DNA of 34,391 bases from Pseudomonadota bacterium (GTDB lineage Bacteria > Pseudomonadota > Alphaproteobacteria > Sphingomonadales > Sphingomonadaceae), in assembly GCA_023423775.1 (NCBI GenBank), contig JAFAEZ010000058.1, positions 1-34,391 of the forward strand, written 5' to 3'. How positions within the stretch are numbered: the first letter of the stretch is position 1; the number at the start of each line of letters is the position of its first letter. The notes beneath the pieces were generated by a model, which saw nothing but the letters and a program-made list of their open reading frames with translations, made no database searches and had not been told where the DNA came from. Of the stretch, positions 9,051 through 14,904 are shown piece after piece. The translations under genes were made by a program, and so were the position numbers.

Positions 9051-9069
9051 GGCGGAGCGGCGCTCCGCC
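9051..9069. repeat. Inverted repeat between the dismutase and TPR genes
   Basis: GGCGGAGC (9051-9058) and GCTCCGCC (9062-9069) form a perfect 8-bp stem with a 3-base loop, just beyond the end of the TPR gene. On the minus strand a run of five T follows only about 30 bases later, so it is at best a weak terminator for that gene. The rest of 8923-9096 shows nothing else I can name. Confidence 0.4.
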
Positions 9070-9096
9070 GGTAGACGTGGCTTCTTGTCCCGGCCT

Positions 9097-9651
9097 TCAA
9101 TTCCGCCGCACCGTGAAGCGCGCCAGTTCGGCCACGGGCTCGCGCCACTTCGGATCGGCCGCGGCGGCGCGCTTGAAATCGAAATAAGCGGCGCGGATGT
9201 TGCCGAGCTCTTCGTGCGCCAAGGCACGTCCGTAATAAGCGATGGCCGGGCGGCTGGTCTTGTGCTCGAGCGCGGCCGAGAACAAAGGCAGCGCCGCCCG
9301 CACGGTGGCCGGATTGCGCATCAGGGCCGAACCCTTGTTGAGATAGGCTTCGGGCTGGTTAGGATCGCGCGCGATCGCTTCGTCGAAATCGGCGACAGCC
9401 GCCGTCACGTCGCCGCGGCGCAGCTTCAGGATGCCGCGGTTCACATAGGTGGCCACGGTCTCATAGGTGCCGAGCGCCTCCTCGCGCAAAGCGGCGTCGC
9501 AATGATCGAGACTGTCGCCGGTCGGCAGACCTTGGGAGTCGGCGGCTTCGAAGCAGAGGCGCGCCGAGCTCGAACCAAGCACCGTGACGGCGGCCGCCGA
9601 TGGCGTCGCGGCCAGAACCGCGATGGCGGAAATGAGGAATTTGCCGAACAT
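9097..9651 (-). CDS. Exported tetratricopeptide-repeat protein
   Basis: A 184-residue protein with an N-terminal signal peptide (MFGKFLISAIAVLAATPSAAA, probable cleavage near residue 21), so it is periplasmic. The rest holds tetratricopeptide-like helical pairs (about 70-175), for example YVNRGILKLRRGDVTAAVADF-type and AYLNKGSALM-type units, with the G-x-A and A-x-x-P-x-x spacing of the repeat. The ATG at 9651 is chosen over an upstream one because AGAGGAGGA precedes it and the signal peptide then begins properly. TPR proteins mediate protein contacts; no partner is evident. The neighbouring pspF is on the same strand but separated by 43 bases. Confidence 0.8.
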   Translation of the reverse strand: MFGKFLISAIAVLAATPSAAAVTVLGSSSARLCFEAADSQGLPTGDSLDHCDAALREEALGTYETVATYVNRGILKLRRGDVTAAVADFDEAIARDPNQPEAYLNKGSALMRNPATVRAALPLFSAALEHKTSRPAIAYYGRALAHEELGNIRAAYFDFKRAAAADPKWREPVAELARFTVRRN

Positions 9652-9694
9652 AGCCGAGTCCTCCTCTGGAGAACCCATAGCAGATCGGGGCGAT

Positions 9695-10735
9695 TCAGGC
9701 CATCAGCTGGTGGCGTTTGAGCGCGTGGCGGAGCTGGTCGTAGCTCAGTTGCAAAGCAGATGCCGCGGCCCGCTGGTTCCAGCGGCACTTCTCGAGCGCG
9801 GCCGACAGGATCGCTTTCTCATATTCGGCGATGGCGAGCCGGAAATCGGCGCAATTGCCGGGATCGAACGAAGAAAGCTGCGGCGGGCTCGGCATCGGCT
9901 CGGGACCGGCATCGGCGAGCGGCGGCAGCACCTCGATCTTCGGGCCCGTCGGCAGCGGCCGCCAGGGCGATTCGAACGGGTCGAACTGGACGGCGTCGAC
10001 CGGGTTTGCCGGATCCTCCCAGCGATAGACGGCGCGCTCGACGACGTTGCGAAGCTCGCGGACGTTGCCCGGCCAGTGATAGGTGAGCAGCCGGTTGGTC
10101 GCGGCGTTGCTGAAGCCCGGCCAGGTCTCCCATTCCAGCTCCAGCGCCATGCGCCGCGCGAAATGGTCGGCGAGCACGGGGATGTCGCTGACGCGGTGGC
10201 GCAGCGGAGGCAGGGTGACGACCTCGAAGCTGAGGCGGTCGAGCAAATCGGCGCGGAAGCGGCCCTCTTCGACCAGCTTGGGAAGATGCTCGTTGGTGGC
10301 GGCGACGATGCGCACGTCGACCCGGATCGGCTTCGACGCGCCGATGCGGGTGACCTCGCCATATTCGACCGCGCGCAGCAGACGATCCTGGGCCGGGCTC
10401 GACAGCGTCGCCAGCTCGTCGAGGAACAATGTGCCGCCGTCGGCCTCCTCGAACCGGCCGGCGCGCGACTTGTTCGCGCCGGTGAAGGAGCCCGCCTCGT
10501 GGCCGAACAATTCGGCTTCGATCAAAGTCTCGGGCAGAGCCGCGCAATTCATCGTCACCAGCGGCCCGTCCCAGCGCGACGAAAGATGGTGGAGGCGCTC
10601 GGCGACCAGCTCCTTGCCGGTGCCGCGTTCGCCGATCACCAGCACCGGCCGGTCGAGCGGCGCGGCGCGGCTCGCCCGCTCCACCGCGTCGAGGAAGGAG
10701 GAGGACTGACCTACCATCTGGGTCGTGCGTTCCAT
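9695..10735 (-). CDS. pspF: PspF, sigma-54 enhancer-binding activator of the psp operon
   Basis: AAA+ activator without a receiver domain that remodels sigma-54 RNA polymerase and is held inactive by PspA. Numbering from ATG 10735 (MERTTQMVGQ): Walker A GERGTGKE (35-42), sigma-54 contact loop GSFTGA (82-87; usually GAFTGA), Walker B GTLFLDE (101-107), putative arginine-finger region FRADLLDRL, and a Fis-type helix-turn-helix at the C terminus (about 318-344). Trp55 in SSRWDGP matches Trp56 of E. coli PspF, which lies in the surface contacted by PspA. A TTG six bases upstream is an alternative start, but E. coli length and alignment favour the ATG. The gene is divergent from the psp operon, and its start abuts the putative enhancer palindromes, so autoregulation is likely, as in E. 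coli. Confidence 0.96.
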   Translation of the reverse strand: MERTTQMVGQSSSFLDAVERASRAAPLDRPVLVIGERGTGKELVAERLHHLSSRWDGPLVTMNCAALPETLIEAELFGHEAGSFTGANKSRAGRFEEADGGTLFLDELATLSSPAQDRLLRAVEYGEVTRIGASKPIRVDVRIVAATNEHLPKLVEEGRFRADLLDRLSFEVVTLPPLRHRVSDIPVLADHFARRMALELEWETWPGFSNAATNRLLTYHWPGNVRELRNVVERAVYRWEDPANPVDAVQFDPFESPWRPLPTGPKIEVLPPLADAGPEPMPSPPQLSSFDPGNCADFRLAIAEYEKAILSAALEKCRWNQRAAASALQLSYDQLRHALKRHQLMA

Positions 10736-10770
10736 TCCCAAGGTTTGGGACTATTTCCCAGAGCTTGGCA
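10736..10770. promoter_or_regulatory. Putative PspF upstream activating sequences (two 15-bp palindromes)
   Basis: Two related sites: TCCCAAGGTTTGGGA (10736-10750, inverted repeat TCCCAA-N3-TTGGGA) and TCCCAGAGCTTGGCA (10756-10770, imperfect). Their starts are exactly 20 bases apart, two helical turns, so a dimer on each would face the same side. They lie about 70-100 bases upstream of the sigma-54 promoter and touch the pspF start codon, where binding would also repress pspF. That these are PspF sites is inference from position and symmetry. Confidence 0.6.
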
Positions 10771-10836
10771 AGAACAGAATGATCCCCCTGCGCTTGCAGA
10801 TCGTCATTTTCGGCGGAAATCAGCCGCTTTTGCGAC

Positions 10837-10853
10837 TTGGCACGGCTCTTGAA
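10837..10853 (+). promoter_or_regulatory. Sigma-54 promoter of the psp operon
   Basis: TTGGCACGGCTCTTGAA matches the -24/-12 consensus TGGCACG-N4-TTGC with the exact spacing. The -24 GG is at 10839-10840; the -12 element reads TTGA instead of TTGC. It sits between pspF and the small exported peptide gene, facing pspA, as expected for a PspF-controlled operon. Confidence 0.85.
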
Positions 10854-10916
10854 GAAGAATGGGCATACCGCCGCAAAGGCGGATCAGGACCAGGCCAAGG
10901 ATCAGGGAGACCCACC

Positions 10917-11069
10917 ATGTTCAACACCGACAAATTCCAGCGCATCGCCACTGCCGCAATCGGCGCGCTCGTCCTCACCACCGTCTGCGTCGGCGCCGCC
11001 GTCGGCCCGGCCCAGGCCGCCGCCACCCCGGTCGTCGCCCAGCACAATATCGGTGGGGCGAACGCCTGA
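10917..11069 (+). CDS. Small exported peptide, first gene of the psp operon
   Basis: A 50-residue open frame starting ATG at 10917, behind CAGGGAGACC. It reads as a signal peptide: a charged start (MFNTDKFQR), a hydrophobic core (IATAAIGALVLTTVCVGAAV), and a likely signal peptidase I site PAQA-AAT near residue 35. The mature peptide would be only about 15 residues (ATPVVAQHNIGGANA, approximately). It is the first gene downstream of the sigma-54 promoter and 56 bases ahead of pspA, so it should be induced with the Psp response. I do not know a characterised homologue. It could act as an exported signal, as a periplasmic peptide, or mainly as a translated leader. A purely untranslated leader is possible, but the well-formed signal sequence argues for translation. 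Confidence 0.65.
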   Translation: MFNTDKFQRIATAAIGALVLTTVCVGAAVGPAQAAATPVVAQHNIGGANA

Positions 11070-11125
11070 TCCGGTGCTAAAAGGGATCGGCGCAACCGCT
11101 CGGAACAACCAGGAGCTTTCATAAG

Positions 11126-11806
11126 ATGGGTATCTTTTCGCGGACCCGCGATATCGTCGCCGCCAACTTTGCCGACTTGCTCGACAAGGCCGAAGACCCC
11201 GCCAAGATGATCCGCATGATCATCATGGAGATGGAGGAAACGCTCGTCGAAGTGCGCGCGTCGGCAGCGCGGACGATCGCGGACCAGAAGGAAATGCGCC
11301 GCCAGATCGCCAAGCTCGACAAGCTCCAGGAGAGCTGGACCGAGAAGGCCGAGCTGGCGCTGAGCAAGGACCGCGAGGATCTCGCCAAGGCCGCCCTGGT
11401 CGAGAAGCAGAAGGCCGGCGACATGGCCGACCAGCTCCGCGCCGAGATCCAGATCCTGGACGACGCCCTGCGCGCTTCCGAAGAAGATATCCTCAAGCTG
11501 CAGAACAAGCTGCGCGAGGCGCGAACCCGCCAGAACGCGATCGTCAACCGCCTCGAAAGCGCCCACAATCGCGCCCGCATGCGCGAAATGTATGCCGGCG
11601 CGAAGGTCGACGAGGCGTTCTCGCGCTTCGACGTGCTCGAGCGCCGGGTCGACATGGTCGAGGGTCATGCCGACGCGCTCAGCCTCGGTGCTCCTGCCAA
11701 GACGCTCGAGGAAGAAATTGCCGAGCTGCGGAATTCGGAAAAGATCGACGCCGAGCTCGCCGCCATGAAGGCCGCGCGCGGCGGCAACAAGAGCCAGGAA
11801 GACTAA
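11126..11806 (+). CDS. pspA: Phage shock protein A
   Basis: PspA/IM30 family, 226 residues, almost entirely helical coiled coil. It begins with the membrane-binding amphipathic helix (MGIFSRTRDIVAANFADLL, 1-19) and the conserved D-P turn at residues 24-25. It ends with a helix up to about residue 213. PspA binds stressed inner membrane as an ESCRT-III-like polymer and, when free, inhibits PspF. AGGAGC lies 9 bases before the ATG. It is followed by pspB after three bases. The conserved PspA-facing Trp in PspF (see pspF) supports the classical negative-control circuit here. Confidence 0.97.
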   Translation: MGIFSRTRDIVAANFADLLDKAEDPAKMIRMIIMEMEETLVEVRASAARTIADQKEMRRQIAKLDKLQESWTEKAELALSKDREDLAKAALVEKQKAGDMADQLRAEIQILDDALRASEEDILKLQNKLREARTRQNAIVNRLESAHNRARMREMYAGAKVDEAFSRFDVLERRVDMVEGHADALSLGAPAKTLEEEIAELRNSEKIDAELAAMKAARGGNKSQED

Positions 11807-11809
11807 GCC

Positions 11810-12094
11810 ATGGAAGAAGTCCTCGTACCTTTTTTTGCCATCGCGATCCTGTTCCTCGGGCTGCCGTGGCTGATCTTCCACTATGTGACCAAGTGGAAGA
11901 GCGCGGCCACGCTCACCAGCGAGGACGAGAAGCTGCTCGACGAGATGCATGAAATGGCGCGCCGCCTCGACGACCGCCTGCAAACGATCGAACGCATCAT
12001 GACCGCCGAGAATCCGGGCTGGCGCAGCCTCGCGGCCGATCCGGCCGCCACGGGCATCGAGGATCGCAGCACCGTTCGGAGGATCGGGCAATGA
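11810..12094 (+). CDS. pspB: Phage shock protein B
   Basis: Small inner-membrane protein of 94 residues: membrane helix at about 4-26 (VLVPFFAIAILFLGLPWLIFHYV), then a cytoplasmic coil with the PspB pattern LLDEMHEMARRLDDRLQTIERIM (42-64). In E. coli PspB and PspC together sense envelope stress and release PspA from PspF. The IERIMTA segment (60-66) resembles the start of the 20-residue block shared by PspC and the downstream small proteins. The tail after residue 67 is divergent and Pro/Ala rich. It overlaps pspC by four bases (ATGA). Confidence 0.92.
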   Translation: MEEVLVPFFAIAILFLGLPWLIFHYVTKWKSAATLTSEDEKLLDEMHEMARRLDDRLQTIERIMTAENPGWRSLAADPAATGIEDRSTVRRIGQ

Positions 12095-12474
12095 CCGAAC
12101 CGCGCCAGACCAAATTCTATCTCGACAAGCGCAACGGCAAGTTCCTGGGCGTCTGCGCCGGGATCGCGGACTATACCGGGATCGACGTCACCCTGATCCG
12201 GATCGGCATGGTGCTCGGCACCATCCTCGGCTCGGGCGCGCTGATCATCGTCTACCTCGCAACGGGCTGGATCGCGTCGGACAAGCCGCGCGAGCTCAGC
12301 TACCAGAGCCCGGAGCAGACCAAGTTCTGGCAGGGCGTCCGCTCCAACCCGGCGCGCAGCACCCGCGACGTCCGCTCCCGCTTCCGCGACATCGACCGCC
12401 GGCTCGCCGACATCGAAACCTATGTCACCAGTTCCAACCACAGCCTGTCGCAGGAAATCGAGAAGCTGCGCTGA
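12091..12474 (+). CDS. pspC: Phage shock protein C with coiled-coil tail
   Basis: PspC-domain membrane protein, 127 residues. The domain (about 7-65) holds the typical KFLGVCAGIADYTGIDVTLIRI segment, and the membrane helix lies at about 38-60. A linker (65-95) follows, and then a C-terminal amphipathic helix ending IETYVTSSNHSLSQEIEKLR (108-127). This last 20-residue block aligns without gaps with the ends of four following small proteins, which suggests that PspC and these proteins pair through it. Family knowledge: PspC senses membrane damage with PspB and recruits PspA. The start overlaps pspB. Confidence 0.93.
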   Translation: MTEPRQTKFYLDKRNGKFLGVCAGIADYTGIDVTLIRIGMVLGTILGSGALIIVYLATGWIASDKPRELSYQSPEQTKFWQGVRSNPARSTRDVRSRFRDIDRRLADIETYVTSSNHSLSQEIEKLR

Positions 12475-12488
12475 ATTCGGGGGGCCGA

Positions 12489-12740
12489 ATGCCTGACTGG
12501 ATCATGTTCTTCGTCATCGTCGTGGGCATCCCGACGGTGCTCGGGATTGCGAGCGACATGTTCAAGCGCTGGACGAAATTGAAGGAAAAGCAGCTCGAAC
12601 ATGCGGCGGTTCTGGCGGCCGACAAGGCCGCTGCGCAGGCCGCGCATATCGAACGGCTCGAGCAGAGGATGCGGGTGCTGGAGCGCCTCGCAACCGACAG
12701 GGGAAACCACCTCGCCGCCGAGATCGAGGATCTGCGGTAA
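12489..12740 (+). CDS. PspB-like small membrane/coiled-coil protein 1
   Basis: An 83-residue protein: membrane helix at 4-22 (WIMFFVIVVGIPTVLGIAS), a charged segment (KRWTKLKEKQLEH), then a coiled coil ending LERLATDRGNHLAAEIEDLR (64-83). Same architecture as PspB but a different sequence. Its closest relative in the window is protein 3 (13102-13377), with which it shares ERLEQR-[MV]-RVLER, so one probably arose from the other by duplication. It starts 14 bases after pspC, behind a G-rich stretch (GGGGGG). It probably belongs to the Psp sensing complex; function is inferred from operon and architecture only. Confidence 0.85.
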   Translation: MPDWIMFFVIVVGIPTVLGIASDMFKRWTKLKEKQLEHAAVLAADKAAAQAAHIERLEQRMRVLERLATDRGNHLAAEIEDLR

Positions 12741-12764
12741 CATCAGGACCAGGGGAGAATATCA

Positions 12765-13091
12765 GTGGATCCGGAAAAGGCACAATTCATCAGGGACCTG
12801 TTCCCGTTCATCGCGGTCATGGCCTCGCTCGGCATCGGCGGATGGGTGATCACCACCTGGATGCGCATCCGCCACGGCTACCCGCTCGACGGCGCCTGGG
12901 GACAGGCGGTCTATCCCAAGACCAGCGACGAGGCGATGGAGCGGATCAAGCTGCTGAGTGGCGAGAACGCCCAGCTCCGCGCCGAGCTCGGCTCGATCAA
13001 GGATCGGCTCGCGACGGTCGAGCGGATCGTCACCGACGACAGTCACCGGCTCACCCAGGAAATCGAAGCGCTGCGCATCCCGCGCAACTGA
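12765..13091 (+). CDS. PspB-like small membrane/coiled-coil protein 2
   Basis: A 108-residue protein with start GTG at 12765, supported by AGGGGAGAA upstream. Layout: short amphipathic N terminus (MDPEKAQFIRD), membrane helix at 12-32 (LFPFIAVMASLGIGGWVITTW), a loop with GYPLDGAWGQAVYPKT (38-53), then a coiled coil ending VERIVTDDSHRLTQEIEALR (85-104). The loop is unique to this member and might be a binding element. Its tail aligns residue for residue with PspC and proteins 1, 3 and 4. No enzymatic motif is visible. Confidence 0.85.
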   Translation: MDPEKAQFIRDLFPFIAVMASLGIGGWVITTWMRIRHGYPLDGAWGQAVYPKTSDEAMERIKLLSGENAQLRAELGSIKDRLATVERIVTDDSHRLTQEIEALRIPRN

Positions 13092-13101
13092 GGAACGGAT
13101 C

Positions 13102-13377
13102 ATGGAAAGCGATTTCGCCAAAATTGCCGTCGCCTTCATCGTCATCGGACTGCCGCTCATCACGATCTTCGGCGGCTTCTATTTCCGTACTTGGATGCGG
13201 TTCAAGGAACGCCAGCTCGAATTGCAGGCCGGCCAGACGGCCGAGCGCGCTGCGCAATATGCCGCCCATACCGAGCGGTTGGAGCAGCGCGTGCGGGTGC
13301 TCGAGCGGATCGTAACCGACAAGGGGATCGTGCTCGCGAACGAGATCGACTCGCTGCGCGAGCAGCCGCTGAACTAA
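13102..13377 (+). CDS. PspB-like small membrane/coiled-coil protein 3
   Basis: A 91-residue protein: membrane helix at about 7-28 (KIAVAFIVIGLPLITIFGGFY), a basic juxtamembrane segment (RTWMRFKERQLELQ), then a coiled coil ending LERIVTDKGIVLANEIDSLR (67-86). The start ATG at 13102 has GAGGAAC in front; the frame stays open further upstream, but only within the preceding gene. It is nearly a duplicate of protein 1 in its last 35 residues. Being 10 bases behind protein 2, it must be cotranscribed. Confidence 0.85.
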   Translation: MESDFAKIAVAFIVIGLPLITIFGGFYFRTWMRFKERQLELQAGQTAERAAQYAAHTERLEQRVRVLERIVTDKGIVLANEIDSLREQPLN

Positions 13378-13422
13378 CGCCGCCCCACACGGCAAACCGA
13401 ACGACCTAAAGGAGAATAGACG

Positions 13423-13677
13423 ATGAGCGGCGGCCAAATGATGGTGGTGCTGATCGTAGCGATCGTGATGCTGGCCAGCATCATCAAGTCCAAGCACGGG
13501 CACCCGCGGCGGCATCGCCATGGCTTCGAGGTCGATAGCGCGACCGACCAGGCCGAGAACCAACGGCTGCGCGACGAGGTGCGGCAATTGAAGGAGCGGC
13601 TCGCCGTGCTCGAGCGGATCACGATCGAAAAGGAAAACTCGCTCGAGCGCGAGATCGAGCGGCTGCGGGACAGCTAG
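13423..13677 (+). CDS. PspB-like small membrane/coiled-coil protein 4
   Basis: An 84-residue protein with a strong ribosome binding site (AAAGGAGAA). Membrane helix at about 5-21 (QMMVVLIVAIVMLASII), then an unusual His/Arg/Lys-rich patch (KSKHGHPRRHRHG, 22-34) that would lie at the cytoplasmic membrane face and might contact phospholipid head groups or bind metal. A coiled coil follows (43-84), ending LERITIEKENSLEREIERLR (63-82). The tail matches the shared 20-residue block, with ITIE in place of IVTD. The preceding gap of 45 bases is the longest within the array. Confidence 0.85.
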   Translation: MSGGQMMVVLIVAIVMLASIIKSKHGHPRRHRHGFEVDSATDQAENQRLRDEVRQLKERLAVLERITIEKENSLEREIERLRDS

Positions 13678-13679
13678 AA

Positions 13680-13910
13680 ATGGCCCAGCCCATCCTATTC
13701 GCTATCCTCGCATTGGTGGCACTGGCCGGGCTCGGCCTCGCCGCGGCGGCCGCGCTCAAGGGCTGGAACGGCTGGCTCGACGTCAGGCGGCTGGAGATCG
13801 AAGCCGTCGGAGGCGCCTCTTCCCCCTCCCCGGCTGCGCGGATCGAACTGGCCGACCTCAAGGAAAGAGTGCGCAAACTGGAGAGGATCGCCAGCGGCGT
13901 CGATCCCTAG
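13680..13910 (+). CDS. PspB-like small membrane/coiled-coil protein 5 (short tail)
   Basis: A 76-residue protein starting two bases after protein 4, with no Shine-Dalgarno of its own, so it is probably translated by coupling. Membrane helix at about 4-26 (PILFAILALVALAGLGLAAAAA), a linker with Ser/Pro (47-52), then a short amphipathic helix ADLKERVRKLERIASGVDP (58-76). It contains only the first third of the shared block (LERI at 67-70) and then ends. It is the last and most divergent member; it could be a decaying copy or a shortened capping version. Confidence 0.78.
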   Translation: MAQPILFAILALVALAGLGLAAAAALKGWNGWLDVRRLEIEAVGGASSPSPAARIELADLKERVRKLERIASGVDP

Positions 13911-13957
13911 GCGCGGCGGGGGTGACGAACCGCCCATGCGACACTAATTGCAGGCGC

Positions 13958-14371
13958 ATGACGCACCAGAATCTCGACGATGTCTACGGCGACTATGAGC
14001 TGCTCGAAGCGGACGACCGCTATCGGCTGCTGATCGATCTCGGTCGTGCGCTGGAGCCGATGCCCGACGCGCTCAAGACCGACGCCACCCTGGTGCGCGG
14101 CTGCTCGGCGGCGGTGTGGGTCTATCCCATGCCCCGCGACGACGGCCGTCTTCATTTCCTCGCCGACAGCAACGCCGCCATCACCAAGGGGATCATCGCG
14201 CTGGTGCTGATGGCGGTGCAGGACCGCAGTCCGGCGGAAATCCTGGCCACGGACATCGAGACCGAGCTCGCGCCGTTCGATCTCAAGACCCAGCTCAGTT
14301 CGAACCGGACCCAGGGCATTCCGAACATGATCGCGCTCATCCGCCAGACCGCCGATCGTCTCGCCGGATGA
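13958..14371 (+). CDS. sufE: SufE-family cysteine desulfurase activator
   Basis: Sulfur acceptor that takes persulfide from a SufS-type cysteine desulfurase and passes it to iron-sulfur scaffold proteins. From ATG 13958 the protein is 137 residues, the usual size; a GTG at 13922 in the same frame is possible but adds an unconserved leader. The active-site cysteine lies in LVRGCSAAVW (Cys49), followed by the family segments ITKGIIALVLMAVQDRSPAEI and SNRTQGIPNMI. Its stop overlaps the thioesterase start (ATGA). It stands 47 bases after the psp array and is probably a separate unit. Possible partners are the two desulfurases at 28255-30425. Confidence 0.93.
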   Translation: MTHQNLDDVYGDYELLEADDRYRLLIDLGRALEPMPDALKTDATLVRGCSAAVWVYPMPRDDGRLHFLADSNAAITKGIIALVLMAVQDRSPAEILATDIETELAPFDLKTQLSSNRTQGIPNMIALIRQTADRLAG

Positions 14372-14808
14372 GCCTTTCCGACAAGGGCTTCGACCCCAAG
14401 CTGTTCATGTCCTATGTGAGCCGCGTCGGCCATGGCGGCGCGCTGGGCATCGCCTATCACGATCACGGTCCCGACTGGGTCGAGCTTGCGCTTCCCTACG
14501 AGGAGAAGCTGGTCGGCGTGCCCGCCAGCGGGATCATCGCGTCGGGCCCGATCATCAGCCTGATGGACATGGCGACGAGCATGGCGATCTGGGTCAAGCT
14601 CGATCGCTTCAGGCATCAGGCTACGCTCGACCTGCGCATCGACTATCTGCGGCCGGCGACGCCGGGCAAGACGATCATCGGCCGGGGCGAGTGCTATGCG
14701 GTGACGCGCAGCGTGGGCTTCGTGCGCGGTCTAGCCCATGACGGCGACGCGGCCGATCCGGTCGCGCACGTCGCCGCGACCTTCATGTTCACGAGCAAGC
14801 CGAACTGA
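14368..14808 (+). CDS. PaaI-family hot-dog thioesterase
   Basis: A 146-residue single hot-dog domain. The central helix segment ASGIIASGPIISLMDMATSMAIW (53-75), with Asp67 at the usual catalytic position, and the following strands DLRIDYLRPATPGKTIIGRGECYAVTRSVGFVRG identify the PaaI/YbgC-like acyl-CoA thioesterase group. The likely reaction is hydrolysis of an acyl- or aryl-CoA; the substrate is not predictable. It is translationally coupled to sufE, but no functional link is obvious. Confidence 0.85.
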   Translation: MSLSDKGFDPKLFMSYVSRVGHGGALGIAYHDHGPDWVELALPYEEKLVGVPASGIIASGPIISLMDMATSMAIWVKLDRFRHQATLDLRIDYLRPATPGKTIIGRGECYAVTRSVGFVRGLAHDGDAADPVAHVAATFMFTSKPN

Positions 14809-14825
14809 GCGTCGGCGTGCCCCTC

Positions 14826-14899
14826 GCCCCGGCGAAGGCCGGGGCCTCGGGACGAGTTGGTGCGATCTTTTTTTCAGAGATGCCGGCCTGCGCCGGCAT
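14826..14899. repeat. Pair of REP-like 8-4-8 palindromes between convergent genes
   Basis: GCCCCGGC-GAAG-GCCGGGGC (14826-14845) and ATGCCGGC-CTGC-GCCGGCAT (14880-14899) are perfect hairpins flanking a run of seven T (14868-14874). They lie in the gap between two convergent genes, and the second reaches almost to the end of the J-domain gene. They may act as a bidirectional terminator, though neither directly precedes the T run. A third copy with the same CCGGC-CTGC-GCCGG core is at 31206-31225. Confidence 0.7.
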
Positions 14900-14904
14900 G
14901 GCGG

